NCBI RefSeq assembly: GCF_009909615.1 | Contig: NZ_WWNE01000003.1 | Location: 1-64,000, forward strand | Length of the DNA stretch: 64,000 nt | From: Acidiluteibacter ferrifornacis | GTDB taxonomy: Bacteria > Bacteroidota > Bacteroidia > Flavobacteriales_E > Vicingaceae | Direction: 5' to 3' | Notes under the pieces: model-generated | Seen by the model: only the letters and a program-made list of their open reading frames with translations | Told to the model about the DNA's origin: nothing | Database searches by the model: none | Program-made: the position numbers and the translations under genes | Part shown: piece by piece, positions 54,101 through 61,546 of the stretch | Layout of the letters: the number at the start of each line of letters is the position of its first letter | Numbering within the stretch: the stretch's first letter is position 1

Positions 54101-54459
54101 ATTTCATGGTCTTTAACAGCGAACTGCGTTTCCCTGTATTTTCCTATTTCATAAGAAAGCCTATACAATCAGAGTTTATAAAAAACTTCCAATTAATTGG
54201 ATTTGCAGATGCAGGAACAGCATGGACTGGTTCTAGTCCATTTGATGACAAAAACCCATCCAATACCGAAAACATTTATCAAAAACCATTTGAAATTGAC
54301 GTTTTTAATCTCAATGATCCGATAGTTGGTGGATACGGGTTTGGATTAAGAACCATGTTATTGGGCTATTTTGTTCGAGCAGATTGGGCCTGGGGAATCG
54401 AAAATGGAGTTGTTAACGATAAATCTATTTTCTATTTATCATTGAGCATGGATATTTAA
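51193..54459 (+). CDS. Large envelope protein: pseudo-peptidase domain, TolB-like propeller, BamA-like barrel
   Basis: A 1088-residue protein in four parts. Signal peptide to about VDAQ (residue 32). Residues 35-290 resemble the peptidase-MA/gluzincin fold, but the expected HExxH site reads IIEVLIYQM (155-163), so no zinc centre. Residues about 305-560 have WD40/PD40 repeats as in TolB (YSPDGKQMVLSA, EGGHAIAFASNR). A charged disordered linker lies near 605-650. From about 695 to the end are barrel strands with the Omp85-like ending GFADAGTAWTG. The family seems conserved in Bacteroidota and is often auto-annotated as TolB. I infer an outer-membrane protein with a large periplasmic part, perhaps in envelope assembly. 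Confidence 0.75.
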   Translation: MKQTLHFFPSHLLRRGITLTLLLLVSLTVDAQFYNGSNMDFGKNRVQYENFEWKFYRFEKYETYFYTGGKELAEYTAEYAHHQIKKQEAFFDYVLDEKIQFVIYNKHSDFKQSNIGLSSDETYSIGGVTRIVGSKVFLYFEGDYERLNQQINSGIIEVLIYQMMYGGNWKDVIKNSALLTLPQWYVNGLISYLTKGDDPEVINRIKDGITNEKYDKFNRLNPKEATVASHAMWSYIADKYGPSTISNILYMTRVTRDVEDGFIYVIGTGFDDLKNSWIKFYQNNYMNNGAPEYTKTNAQLDFKTRKNRAYQQLKVSSDGNKVAYSTNQRGQYKVFIYDRVADKRTRIFKDEHKLDRIVDYSYPVLKWHPTGKLLSFFREEKGQVLLCTYNLEEEQLYQKPIFNLEKILSFDYSPDGKQMVLSAVFNGQTDLYLYNIGGNTQKKITDDIFDDLHPSFVEGGHAIAFASNRITDSLNPTSILIKDLDYKRDIFVIDYKSKEPRLVRVNSTANLTEKMPINFNGSIAYLGIEDATYGRHIAKFDSAVSRIDTTIHYNYFYTKENSTTYSRNISEQSSSLSGSNYSEIVFDNDKYLLTVEDFNSKSKTEEEPKKIRNKKSSKSEEARRKDNDNERTIVLISKPKSTLKGDENFDINNYQFENQKKAKRTVIPITTIDQDAPVKQEEKAFALTNQRNYNLNFKIDNSDIQLNNTFLNGQYQVFTGRPYNNPGLGATMRLGVVDLMEDYRVYGGFRYSGNSQEYLLGFQDLKKRLDKEYILSRIKTNSEIGNTPADIFTLQGTYSLIYPFSEVASLRGTVTARNDRIVPLSVSANSLETPIRNEAWGSLKMAYVFDNTRNIALNIKYGTRLKVFGEYYQKVFDENNDNTDGNLYVVGFDIRNYQKISRQLIFVTRLAGSSSFGKDKLIYYMGGVDDWWKTSNNFDDTKIDETQNYRFQTIATNMRGHLQNIRNGNNFMVFNSELRFPVFSYFIRKPIQSEFIKNFQLIGFADAGTAWTGSSPFDDKNPSNTENIYQKPFEIDVFNLNDPIVGGYGFGLRTMLLGYFVRADWAWGIENGVVNDKSIFYLSLSMDI

Positions 54460-54470
54460 TAAAACATCAG

Positions 54471-55664
54471 GTGGATATAATAAACGATATTAAAAATAAA
54501 GCAAAGGCTAATTTTAGAGAGGTACAAGCCATTCGTCATCATTTGCATCAGTTCCCTGAACTCTCTTTTGAAGAGGAAAACACTGCCTCATTTGTTCAAA
54601 AAAAATTGGATGAGTACGGTATTTCTTATCAAAAAAACGTTGCCGGACATGGTATAATAGCCCTAATAAAAGGTAATAATCCAAGTAAAAAGGTCATAGC
54701 TCTCCGCGCCGATTTAGATGCATTACCCATAGAAGAAAAAAACGAAGTTCCATACAAATCAAAAAATAATGGAGTGATGCATGCTTGTGGACATGATGTT
54801 CATACGGCTTGCCTTTTAGGAGCCGCCAAAATCTTAAATAGTCTCCAAAAGGAGTTTGAGGGAACAATCAAGCTTATTTTTCAACCTGGAGAAGAGAAAT
54901 TACCCGGCGGAGCTTCATTAATGATAAGTGCTGGAGTTTTGAAAAACCCTAATGTAGAGTCCATTATTGGGCAACATGTATACCCCGAGTTAGAAGTGGG
55001 CAAGGTTGGTTTGAGGAGTGGAATGTATATGGCAAGTGCAGATGAACTACACGTCAAGGTAATTGGGAAAGGCGGACATGGTGCTTTACCTCAACATACA
55101 GTTGATGCTGTTCTGATGGCTTCTACAATTATTGTGAACCTGCAACAAATTGTAAGTAGAAATGCTCCACCTACAGTACCTACGGTATTAAGTTTTGGTA
55201 AAATTATAGGGAACGGAGCTACCAATGTTTTACCTAGTGAGGTTTTTCTTGAAGGAACTTTCAGGACAATGAATGAAGATTGGAGGGCAGATGCTCACCA
55301 AAAAATGAAAAAATTAGCTGAAAGTATTGCAGAAGGGATGGGTGGATTATGCGAATTTGAGATCCATAAGGGATATCCTTTTTTGTGTAATGATGAAAGT
55401 ACCACTAAAATTACATACGCAGCAGCTCAACAATACTTAGGTGCAGAAAATGTGATAGATCTAGACTTAAGGATGACCGCAGAAGACTTTTCCTATTATA
55501 CACATCACACTAAAGGGTGCTTTTATCGCTTAGGGACTGGCAATAAAGAGAAAGGTATTACCCAAAAAGTACATCATCCACAGTTTGATATAGACGAGAG
55601 TGCGCTTGAAATTGGGATGGGCTTTATGGCGTATCAGGCCATTTGTCAGCTGAAGACGGAATAA
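54471..55664 (+). CDS. M20-family amidohydrolase/peptidase
   Basis: A 397-residue metal-dependent hydrolase of the M20D (IAA-amino-acid hydrolase / N-acyl amino acid amidohydrolase) group. Metal-binding motif MHACGHDVHTA (103-113), second ligand region QPGEE near 137-141, the small dimerisation domain about 190-300 and a final HHPQFDIDE with ligand His. The start is GTG at 54471; no in-frame ATG precedes the conserved core. It lies 11 bases after the large envelope protein gene and is probably cotranscribed. Substrate unknown. Confidence 0.88.
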   Translation: MDIINDIKNKAKANFREVQAIRHHLHQFPELSFEEENTASFVQKKLDEYGISYQKNVAGHGIIALIKGNNPSKKVIALRADLDALPIEEKNEVPYKSKNNGVMHACGHDVHTACLLGAAKILNSLQKEFEGTIKLIFQPGEEKLPGGASLMISAGVLKNPNVESIIGQHVYPELEVGKVGLRSGMYMASADELHVKVIGKGGHGALPQHTVDAVLMASTIIVNLQQIVSRNAPPTVPTVLSFGKIIGNGATNVLPSEVFLEGTFRTMNEDWRADAHQKMKKLAESIAEGMGGLCEFEIHKGYPFLCNDESTTKITYAAAQQYLGAENVIDLDLRMTAEDFSYYTHHTKGCFYRLGTGNKEKGITQKVHHPQFDIDESALEIGMGFMAYQAICQLKTE

Positions 55665-55668
55665 AAAA

Positions 55669-55696
55669 GCCGAAGCTCGCAAATGCTAACTTCGGC
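55669..55696 (-). terminator. Terminator of the coiled-coil lipoprotein gene
   Basis: A 7-bp stem GCCGAAG/CTTCGGC with a 14-base loop, followed on the minus strand by TTTTTTATT. It lies 28 bases after the stop at 55725 and just past the end of the convergent M20 gene. Confidence 0.65.
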
Positions 55697-55724
55697 CCTT
55701 AATCAATCAGTTTAAACAATCTGA

Positions 55725-56579
55725 CTAATCAACCAATACCACCATGTATTTTGATGCCTTCCAAAACGAGTCAGGATCTGTAATAACCAAACTATCAATT
55801 CTTTTATCATCCCCAATAAACTTATATGATCCTTTAGGGTGATTAGTCACGAGTTCTGCCTTTTTACTATAAATTAAAAAGGACTTTGTTTTGGTTTTAT
55901 CAATGATACTAAAATACTCTGTATTAAAGCCATCTTTCAAAGCTTCTTGTTTTCCAAGGCCTAAAAACCCACCTTCTTTGGTCAATACATTCTTGCTGTT
56001 TAGCTCTTCGTATGTACCGTATGCAAAATAAGCTGTATTTAATTCATCAATATTTGCTTCCAACTCTTTTTGTTTTCTCATATTTTCCAATGCCAACTCA
56101 TCAATGGATTGGTTCAATTCTTTCACTTTAAAATTCATTCCTTCTAATTCTTCTTTCAATCGAGAAATTTCACCATCCTTATCTTTCACTCTCTTATTCA
56201 AGTTGGCAATCATTCTTTCAAATTCACTTAATTTGGCTCCAGAGGCTTTAGACTTCTTATTCAAGGACGCAATTAGATTCTTATTTTCAATCATCAACTG
56301 ATTAATTCGCTGAAGGTCTCTATTTATTTTTTCTGTTCTTCCCAAACTTCTTTCGGCATCTCCATCGGTATTAATCTCAACTAGATTTTCTCTTCGCTTT
56401 ATTTCATCTAAGTTTTCTTGAATAATGTTGAAAGTTGCCATCATCTCATTTATTGTAGAGTCTTTAGAAATTGTTTGACTTTCTAAATTTGCATTTTCTT
56501 GGTTCAGTTTATCTACTTCTTCTTGATTACACGCTATTGTGAAAGCAACAATAATAGCTCCGAATACATACTTTTTCAT
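55725..56579 (-). CDS. Coiled-coil lipoprotein
   Basis: A 284-residue lipoprotein: signal with lipobox C17 (FTIAC), then about 155 residues of heptad-patterned coiled coil rich in Glu/Lys/Leu/Asn (about 22-180), and a C-terminal globular part (about 185-284) with YFAYGTYEEL, GFLGLGKQEALKDG and a final WKASKYMVVLVD. I recognise the general type from Bacteroidota genomes but know no function. A periplasmic spacer or scaffold is likely. Single gene with its own terminator. Confidence 0.8.
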   Translation of the reverse strand: MKKYVFGAIIVAFTIACNQEEVDKLNQENANLESQTISKDSTINEMMATFNIIQENLDEIKRRENLVEINTDGDAERSLGRTEKINRDLQRINQLMIENKNLIASLNKKSKASGAKLSEFERMIANLNKRVKDKDGEISRLKEELEGMNFKVKELNQSIDELALENMRKQKELEANIDELNTAYFAYGTYEELNSKNVLTKEGGFLGLGKQEALKDGFNTEYFSIIDKTKTKSFLIYSKKAELVTNHPKGSYKFIGDDKRIDSLVITDPDSFWKASKYMVVLVD

Positions 56580-56756
56580 AATTCTAGGTTTTAAAAATTT
56601 AATCTAATAAAAGGAAAACTATGCCAAGCCCAACACGCACAGCAAACCACTAATTTTCAACACACTGTATCTATATAATATTTTTTTACTTCATGAATAT
56701 GTAGAAAAAAATCACATTTTTAAATCAATCTTATCCCCAATAGTGGATTTTTATAT

Positions 56757-57341
56757 TCATTTTTTACTGTAAGGATATAAGAAGCACTGAGAAGTATGAT
56801 CATTAACCATGCCCGAAGCTTGCATAAATGCATAGCAAATGGTAGGACCACAAAACTTAAACCCTCTTTTCTTAAGTGCTTTACTCATTGCGGTAGCTTC
56901 TGGTGTTAGAGCAGGAATTTCTTTAACTGAGTTAAACTGATTGACCTTCGGAGAATGGCCCACAAAACTCCAAACAAACTGACTAAAGTTCACTGACTCT
57001 TGTTCCATTTCCAGAAATAGTTTAGCATTTATAATGGCTCCATTTACTTTAAGTCTATTTCTAATAATTCCAGGATCCTTCAAAAGTTCTTCCACTTTAT
57101 CATTACTGTAATTGGCTATAACTTCGGGATTAAATCCATCAAAAACTTTCCTAAAGTGATGGCGTTTCTTCAAAACGGTTATCCAACTTAAACCGGCCTG
57201 AAATCCTTCAAGTATAAAAAGTTCAAATAACTTTTGATTATCCTTCACAGGTCTTCCCCACTCCTCATCGTGGTAACGAATGTATATATCATCTTCTGTG
57301 ACCCATTCACATCTATTTTTTTTGACTTCTACTACTGCCAT
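56757..57341 (-). CDS. tag: DNA-3-methyladenine glycosylase I
   Basis: A 194-residue base-excision repair enzyme removing 3-methyladenine from alkylated DNA. All family marks are present: zinc ligands C11, H24, H182 and C186 with the same four-residue spacing as E. coli Tag, the acidic residue E45 in LEGFQAGLSWITVLKKR, and the KFCGPTICYAFMQA segment. Cytoplasmic, single gene; no ada or other alkylation gene lies adjacent. Confidence 0.94.
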   Translation of the reverse strand: MAVVEVKKNRCEWVTEDDIYIRYHDEEWGRPVKDNQKLFELFILEGFQAGLSWITVLKKRHHFRKVFDGFNPEVIANYSNDKVEELLKDPGIIRNRLKVNGAIINAKLFLEMEQESVNFSQFVWSFVGHSPKVNQFNSVKEIPALTPEATAMSKALKKRGFKFCGPTICYAFMQASGMVNDHTSQCFLYPYSKK

Positions 57342-57442
57342 TTGACTATAAATTAATTTGAAAAGTAGTGAATAATTCCATTTCTAACCAATAAAAGAAA
57401 TTACTATCTTGGAGGACAATAATTACACTAATCTAATTTATT

Positions 57443-58282
57443 ATGAAGTTTAAAACAATAATCGCAGCTCTACTTTTAAGCTATTTTGGAGTCAATGCCC
57501 AATCCTCTTATGAGGATGCTTTAAAATCTAAGGAAGGAAAAATAACGGTTGCCTATTTTGAAAATTCTCCAATGGCCTACTCTCAGGTTAAAAATGGGCC
57601 AGCAGGAATCGAAATCGATATCATATCAGCATTTCAAGGTTGGCTAGCCAAAAATAAAAATATAAAACTAACGATTGATTACAAGCCGTTCTCTGAATTT
57701 GATGAAATGTTAAAGGCAGTGCAGTCTGGAGAGAACAATTTAGTGGGTGCAGGTAGTATTACCATTACCAAAGAAAGAAAAGATCGGCTAAAATTTTCAG
57801 CACCTTATCTCAAAAATAATTCAGTTCTGATTACAAGTGGAAAAGTAAAAACCATCAGGAATGAAGAAGATTTTAATGAAGTATTCAACGGACTCAAAGG
57901 AGTTGCCGTAGAAGGTAGTTTACATGAAGATTACATCAAATCTCTGACAAAGGAATACGGAGTGGAACTGCAAGTGACCTATTTAGAAAATACAGCTGCA
58001 GTATTGTCTTACTTAAAAGATGGACAAGCTGATTTTGCTTTTCTAGATGTGCTTTCGTTTTGGACCTTTATGAAAGATTCCAAAGCGTTTTTTAAAATTC
58101 AAAAATTTGTAGATACAGAAGATGAATTTTTTGGATATACTTTCTCCCCTGAGAGTGATTGGGATAGAGCTTTTAATGAGTTTTTTGAAATTGGTTTCGG
58201 ATTTACATCAACAAAAGAATACCGTAAAATTCTAGAAAAGCACTTAGGATATGAAATAATTGAAAAAGTAGAAATGGACTAA
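57443..58282 (+). CDS. Periplasmic solute-binding protein (SBP family 3 type), orphan
   Basis: A 279-residue protein with signal peptide (cleavage near VNAQ, residue 20) and a bilobal family 3 binding fold: lobe 1 starts ITVAYFENSPMAY, GPAGIEIDIISAF; hinge near 95-110 with SITITKERKDRLKFSAPY; lobe 2 with LKGVAVEGSLHEDYI and ADFAFLDVLSFW. Such proteins usually feed amino-acid ABC transporters or serve as sensor domains. No permease or ATPase gene is near, so it may be a stand-alone binding protein. Its stop overlaps that of the convergent gene by four bases. Confidence 0.82.
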   Translation: MKFKTIIAALLLSYFGVNAQSSYEDALKSKEGKITVAYFENSPMAYSQVKNGPAGIEIDIISAFQGWLAKNKNIKLTIDYKPFSEFDEMLKAVQSGENNLVGAGSITITKERKDRLKFSAPYLKNNSVLITSGKVKTIRNEEDFNEVFNGLKGVAVEGSLHEDYIKSLTKEYGVELQVTYLENTAAVLSYLKDGQADFAFLDVLSFWTFMKDSKAFFKIQKFVDTEDEFFGYTFSPESDWDRAFNEFFEIGFGFTSTKEYRKILEKHLGYEIIEKVEMD

Positions 58283-58806
58283 TCCATAGATTTATTGACT
58301 AGCTTGTTTAATTTTTTCATAACTAACCTGTAGTCATATACTTTCATTTCGTCTAAATCAAATAGCAAATAGATATCGCCAGTAGTGAGGTCCTTGATGT
58401 AGAAATCATATATCAATAAAACACCTGACTCTGGCGATTTCATTAACCGCTCGTTGTTAAAGCAATTGCATTCCAAAACATATTTATACCCTGCTTCTAC
58501 AAGATTTTTGTATGTAGAATGATTGGCTATAGCGTATTTGTAGGGATAATCTAGCGCTGAAGTACGCAAGTAGTCATTCGCTTGCTCAGCAGCCATGTTG
58601 TGTTGTTCCTTTCTTTCTCTTATATATCGATCTTCCTTCGATCGAGGTCTCTCATCGGAAATATTGATTGGTTCATAATTTAGAAAGATGATTTTTTCTT
58701 GGGATAAATCTTCAGGTATACCTTTATACTCTTTTTGAGCATAGCCGACAAAAGAAGTAAACAGTAATACACACATTGGCAAAATCTTAAACATTAATTT
58801 CATCAT
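58279..58806 (-). CDS. Secreted protein of unknown function
   Basis: A 175-residue protein from the first of two adjacent ATG codons (58806 and 58803); a longer TTG reading is unlikely. Signal peptide cleaved near GYAQK. The mature part is polar, with a charged helix (SKEDRYIRERKEQHNMAAEQ), ECNCFNNERLMK with two Cys, and alternating strands (SGVLLIYDFYIKDLTTGDIYLLFDLDEMKVYDY). No family recognised. Lies between a solute-binding gene (convergent) and the ClC gene in the same direction. Confidence 0.65.
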   Translation of the reverse strand: MMKLMFKILPMCVLLFTSFVGYAQKEYKGIPEDLSQEKIIFLNYEPINISDERPRSKEDRYIRERKEQHNMAAEQANDYLRTSALDYPYKYAIANHSTYKNLVEAGYKYVLECNCFNNERLMKSPESGVLLIYDFYIKDLTTGDIYLLFDLDEMKVYDYRLVMKKLNKLVNKSMD

Positions 58807-58854
58807 CTTTTTATAAAAAATTTGAGACAAGGTACGTCATTTTAGCTAAACTTA

Positions 58855-60627
58855 CTATTCTGAAAAATCCATTAATATTTTTCTGTATGCGTTAAAAAGT
58901 TTAGATTTTGAAACAAAACCAACGTACTTTTTGTTGTCAATCACTGGCAAATTCCATGCCCCAGTTTTTTGAAATTTAGACATCACACTGTCCATTGTAT
59001 CCATAGAGGATACACAATCAGGGAAGTCAGACATTACATCAGCAACGGTGATAGAATCATACAAACTCGGATCAAACATTATTTTTCTGATATCATCCAA
59101 CAGTACAATCCCAACAAGCATACCGTCTTCATCTAACACAGGAAAAATATTTCGATGAGACTTAGCTACCACTTTTACTAACTCTCCTAATGTCATTTCG
59201 GGCAAGACCGTTTTAAAGTCCATTTCTACTTCTGAGTGCAATTTCATCAAGGTTAAAACAGCCTTATCTTTATCATGTGTTATTAACTCCCCCCTTTTTG
59301 CAAGCTGCATGGTGTATAAAGAGTGTGGCACGAAGTATTTGGCGGTCAGAAAACTAGTAGCAGCGGTGAGCATCAATGGAGTAATTAACTCGTATGATGC
59401 GGTAATTTCAGCTATCAAAAATAGTGCGGTCAGTGGGGCATGTAAAACTCCAGCTAACAAGCCTCCCATACCGACTAGAATAAAATTCTTTTCTGAAACG
59501 TTAATAAAATTGAAGTAGTTTAGAATTTTGGCAAAAACAAATCCTGCGGTAGATCCAAGAAAAAGTGAAGGTGCGAAAATTCCCCCAACTCCTCCAGCAC
59601 CAAAAGTTACTGCCGTCGCCATAGCCTTGAATGCCATCATTAAGAAAAGTAATCCGATAGCTACGATCAAATTCTCTCGGTATTCAAAAAACACCGAACC
59701 ATCAAAAATATTTATATAATTCCCCGTCAGCAGTTCATTGATTGTCAAGAACCCTTCCCCGTATAAAGGAGGAATAAAAAAGATCAACCCACCTAGAATA
59801 ACCCCACCAATCCATAGTCGTTGAAATGGACTTTTAATCCGATCAAATCGAGCCTCTATTGACCAATATACTTTACTAAAATAAACAGAGACTAAACCTG
59901 AAAAAACACCTAACAATACAAAGTATGGTGTATCTGATAATTTAAAAAACTCCGTAATCTCGACGTTAAAAAGTACCGAATCGCCGGCTATGAATCGAGA
60001 AGTAAGTGCGGCGGAAACAGAGGCCAACAAAAGAGGAATTAAAGAACCTGCTGTAAGGTCTAACATTATGACCTCCAGTGCAAATACAATTGCAGCTATA
60101 GGAGCATTGAATATTCCTGCCATTGCTCCTGCAGCTCCGCAACCTAACAACAAGGTAGTGGCTTTATAATTCACTTTTCCTAATCGACCAATATTTGAAC
60201 CAATTGCCGAAGACGTGCTAACTGCGGGGCCTTCTAACCCAACAGACCCCCCAAAACCTACTGTTAAAACACTTGCTACTACTGAAGCGTACATGTTGTA
60301 TCTAGCAATAATGGATCTCTTGGTAGAAATCGCATATAAAGTGGATGGAATACCGTGCCCTACTTTTTGCTTTAATATGTATTTTATAAAGATGAGGGTA
60401 AGAAAGATACCCACAATTGGATATATAAAATAAAGGTAATTATGATAATCTTTAACGAAGGAATGGGTTAACAAAGATTGAACTAAGTGAACCAAATTTT
60501 TCATGATAACAGCCGAGATTCCAGCAGCAAACCCCACCACAATGCTCAAAATCATGATCCACTGTTTTGTATTAATCTTTCGCCTTCTCCAAAGCAAAAT
60601 CCTAGTTATAAGTTTACGATTACTCAT
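58855..60627 (-). CDS. ClC-family chloride channel/antiporter with tandem CBS domains
   Basis: A 590-residue membrane protein. ClC core about 25-440 with selectivity segments KVGHGIP (88-94), GLEGP with gating Glu E132, and GIFAPSLFLG (about 350). The usual GSGIP is GHGIP here, so the Ser that coordinates chloride in CLC-ec1 is His. Residues about 455-590 form two CBS domains, which bind adenine nucleotides in relatives. Whether channel or H+/Cl- exchanger cannot be decided. Follows the MscS gene after 48 bases in the same direction. Confidence 0.88.
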   Translation of the reverse strand: MSNRKLITRILLWRRRKINTKQWIMILSIVVGFAAGISAVIMKNLVHLVQSLLTHSFVKDYHNYLYFIYPIVGIFLTLIFIKYILKQKVGHGIPSTLYAISTKRSIIARYNMYASVVASVLTVGFGGSVGLEGPAVSTSSAIGSNIGRLGKVNYKATTLLLGCGAAGAMAGIFNAPIAAIVFALEVIMLDLTAGSLIPLLLASVSAALTSRFIAGDSVLFNVEITEFFKLSDTPYFVLLGVFSGLVSVYFSKVYWSIEARFDRIKSPFQRLWIGGVILGGLIFFIPPLYGEGFLTINELLTGNYINIFDGSVFFEYRENLIVAIGLLFLMMAFKAMATAVTFGAGGVGGIFAPSLFLGSTAGFVFAKILNYFNFINVSEKNFILVGMGGLLAGVLHAPLTALFLIAEITASYELITPLMLTAATSFLTAKYFVPHSLYTMQLAKRGELITHDKDKAVLTLMKLHSEVEMDFKTVLPEMTLGELVKVVAKSHRNIFPVLDEDGMLVGIVLLDDIRKIMFDPSLYDSITVADVMSDFPDCVSSMDTMDSVMSKFQKTGAWNLPVIDNKKYVGFVSKSKLFNAYRKILMDFSE

Positions 60628-60675
60628 GGCCGCAAAAGTAATAGTTCTCAGGCGAAAGGAAACAATAATTCGAGC

Positions 60676-61542
60676 TTAATCTTCTGTCTTTCTTTTATCA
60701 GAAATGATATGAAGATCTCGTTGAGGGAAAGGAATTTGAATTTTATTCTGTTGAAATGATTTATTTATTTCAAATCTAAGATTACTCTTAGTGTTCTCGA
60801 TTCGCCAGACTTGTTCCGACCAAAAATGCAATTCAAAAATCAATGCACTATCACCAAAATCAGAAAAACGAACAAAAGATGGTATTCTAGTGGTAATTGT
60901 ATCTTCTTTTTGGGCGACTTCCAACAACAAGTCCCTAACTTTTTCTACATCGGTTCCATAAGCCACCCCAACTGTTACATGAAATCGCGTCAACTTATTA
61001 CTGTTGCTCCAATTAACAACACGCCTATTAATCAACTCAGAATTGGGAACAACCATCATTATTCCATCTCTAGTCCTCACTTTCGATGTTCTCAAGTTGA
61101 TCACCTTCACCACACCTACAATACCATTGTCCATTTCAATGACATCTGACACTTGAACATTACCCTCAAACAATAATATAACCCCAGACACCAAATCTTT
61201 GAATGCCTCTTGCAATCCAAACCCTAAGCCTACAAATAAAGCTGTAGAACCAAAGAGTAACACTGTAATGTCAAGTCCAATGCTCTTCATTCCGATAATT
61301 ATTCCAGCAGCGTACATTACGTATTTCATGATCTGAATGATCGCGAATTGTTTCCCTTCGTCAATCCATTCTTTGCCGCTAACTTTTCGTCGGACAAACA
61401 TTTCCATTGCTTTAACAAGCAACCTAACCACCAGAATAATTCCAACAAAAAGAAATATATGATACAATGTGAAAGAATAATTGGAGACTTCAATTATCTT
61501 ATATTCCAAAATTGCTTTAAGCTGAATAAACAGGTCTTTCAT
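60676..61542 (-). CDS. Mechanosensitive channel, MscS family
   Basis: A 288-residue channel with three N-terminal helices (about 20-42, 62-85, 90-112), the pore-lining TM3 with its glycine-rich FVGLGFGLQEAFKDLVSG, then the cytoplasmic vestibule with FEGNVQVSDVIE, NLRTSKVRTRDG and VVPNSELINRRVVNWS. Size is that of E. coli MscS. It opens under membrane tension to release solutes on osmotic downshock. Its ATG is four bases after the dnaG stop, so it is probably cotranscribed with dnaG; ClC follows. Confidence 0.9.
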   Translation of the reverse strand: MKDLFIQLKAILEYKIIEVSNYSFTLYHIFLFVGIILVVRLLVKAMEMFVRRKVSGKEWIDEGKQFAIIQIMKYVMYAAGIIIGMKSIGLDITVLLFGSTALFVGLGFGLQEAFKDLVSGVILLFEGNVQVSDVIEMDNGIVGVVKVINLRTSKVRTRDGIMMVVPNSELINRRVVNWSNSNKLTRFHVTVGVAYGTDVEKVRDLLLEVAQKEDTITTRIPSFVRFSDFGDSALIFELHFWSEQVWRIENTKSNLRFEINKSFQQNKIQIPFPQRDLHIISDKRKTED

Positions 61543-61546
61543 TGTT

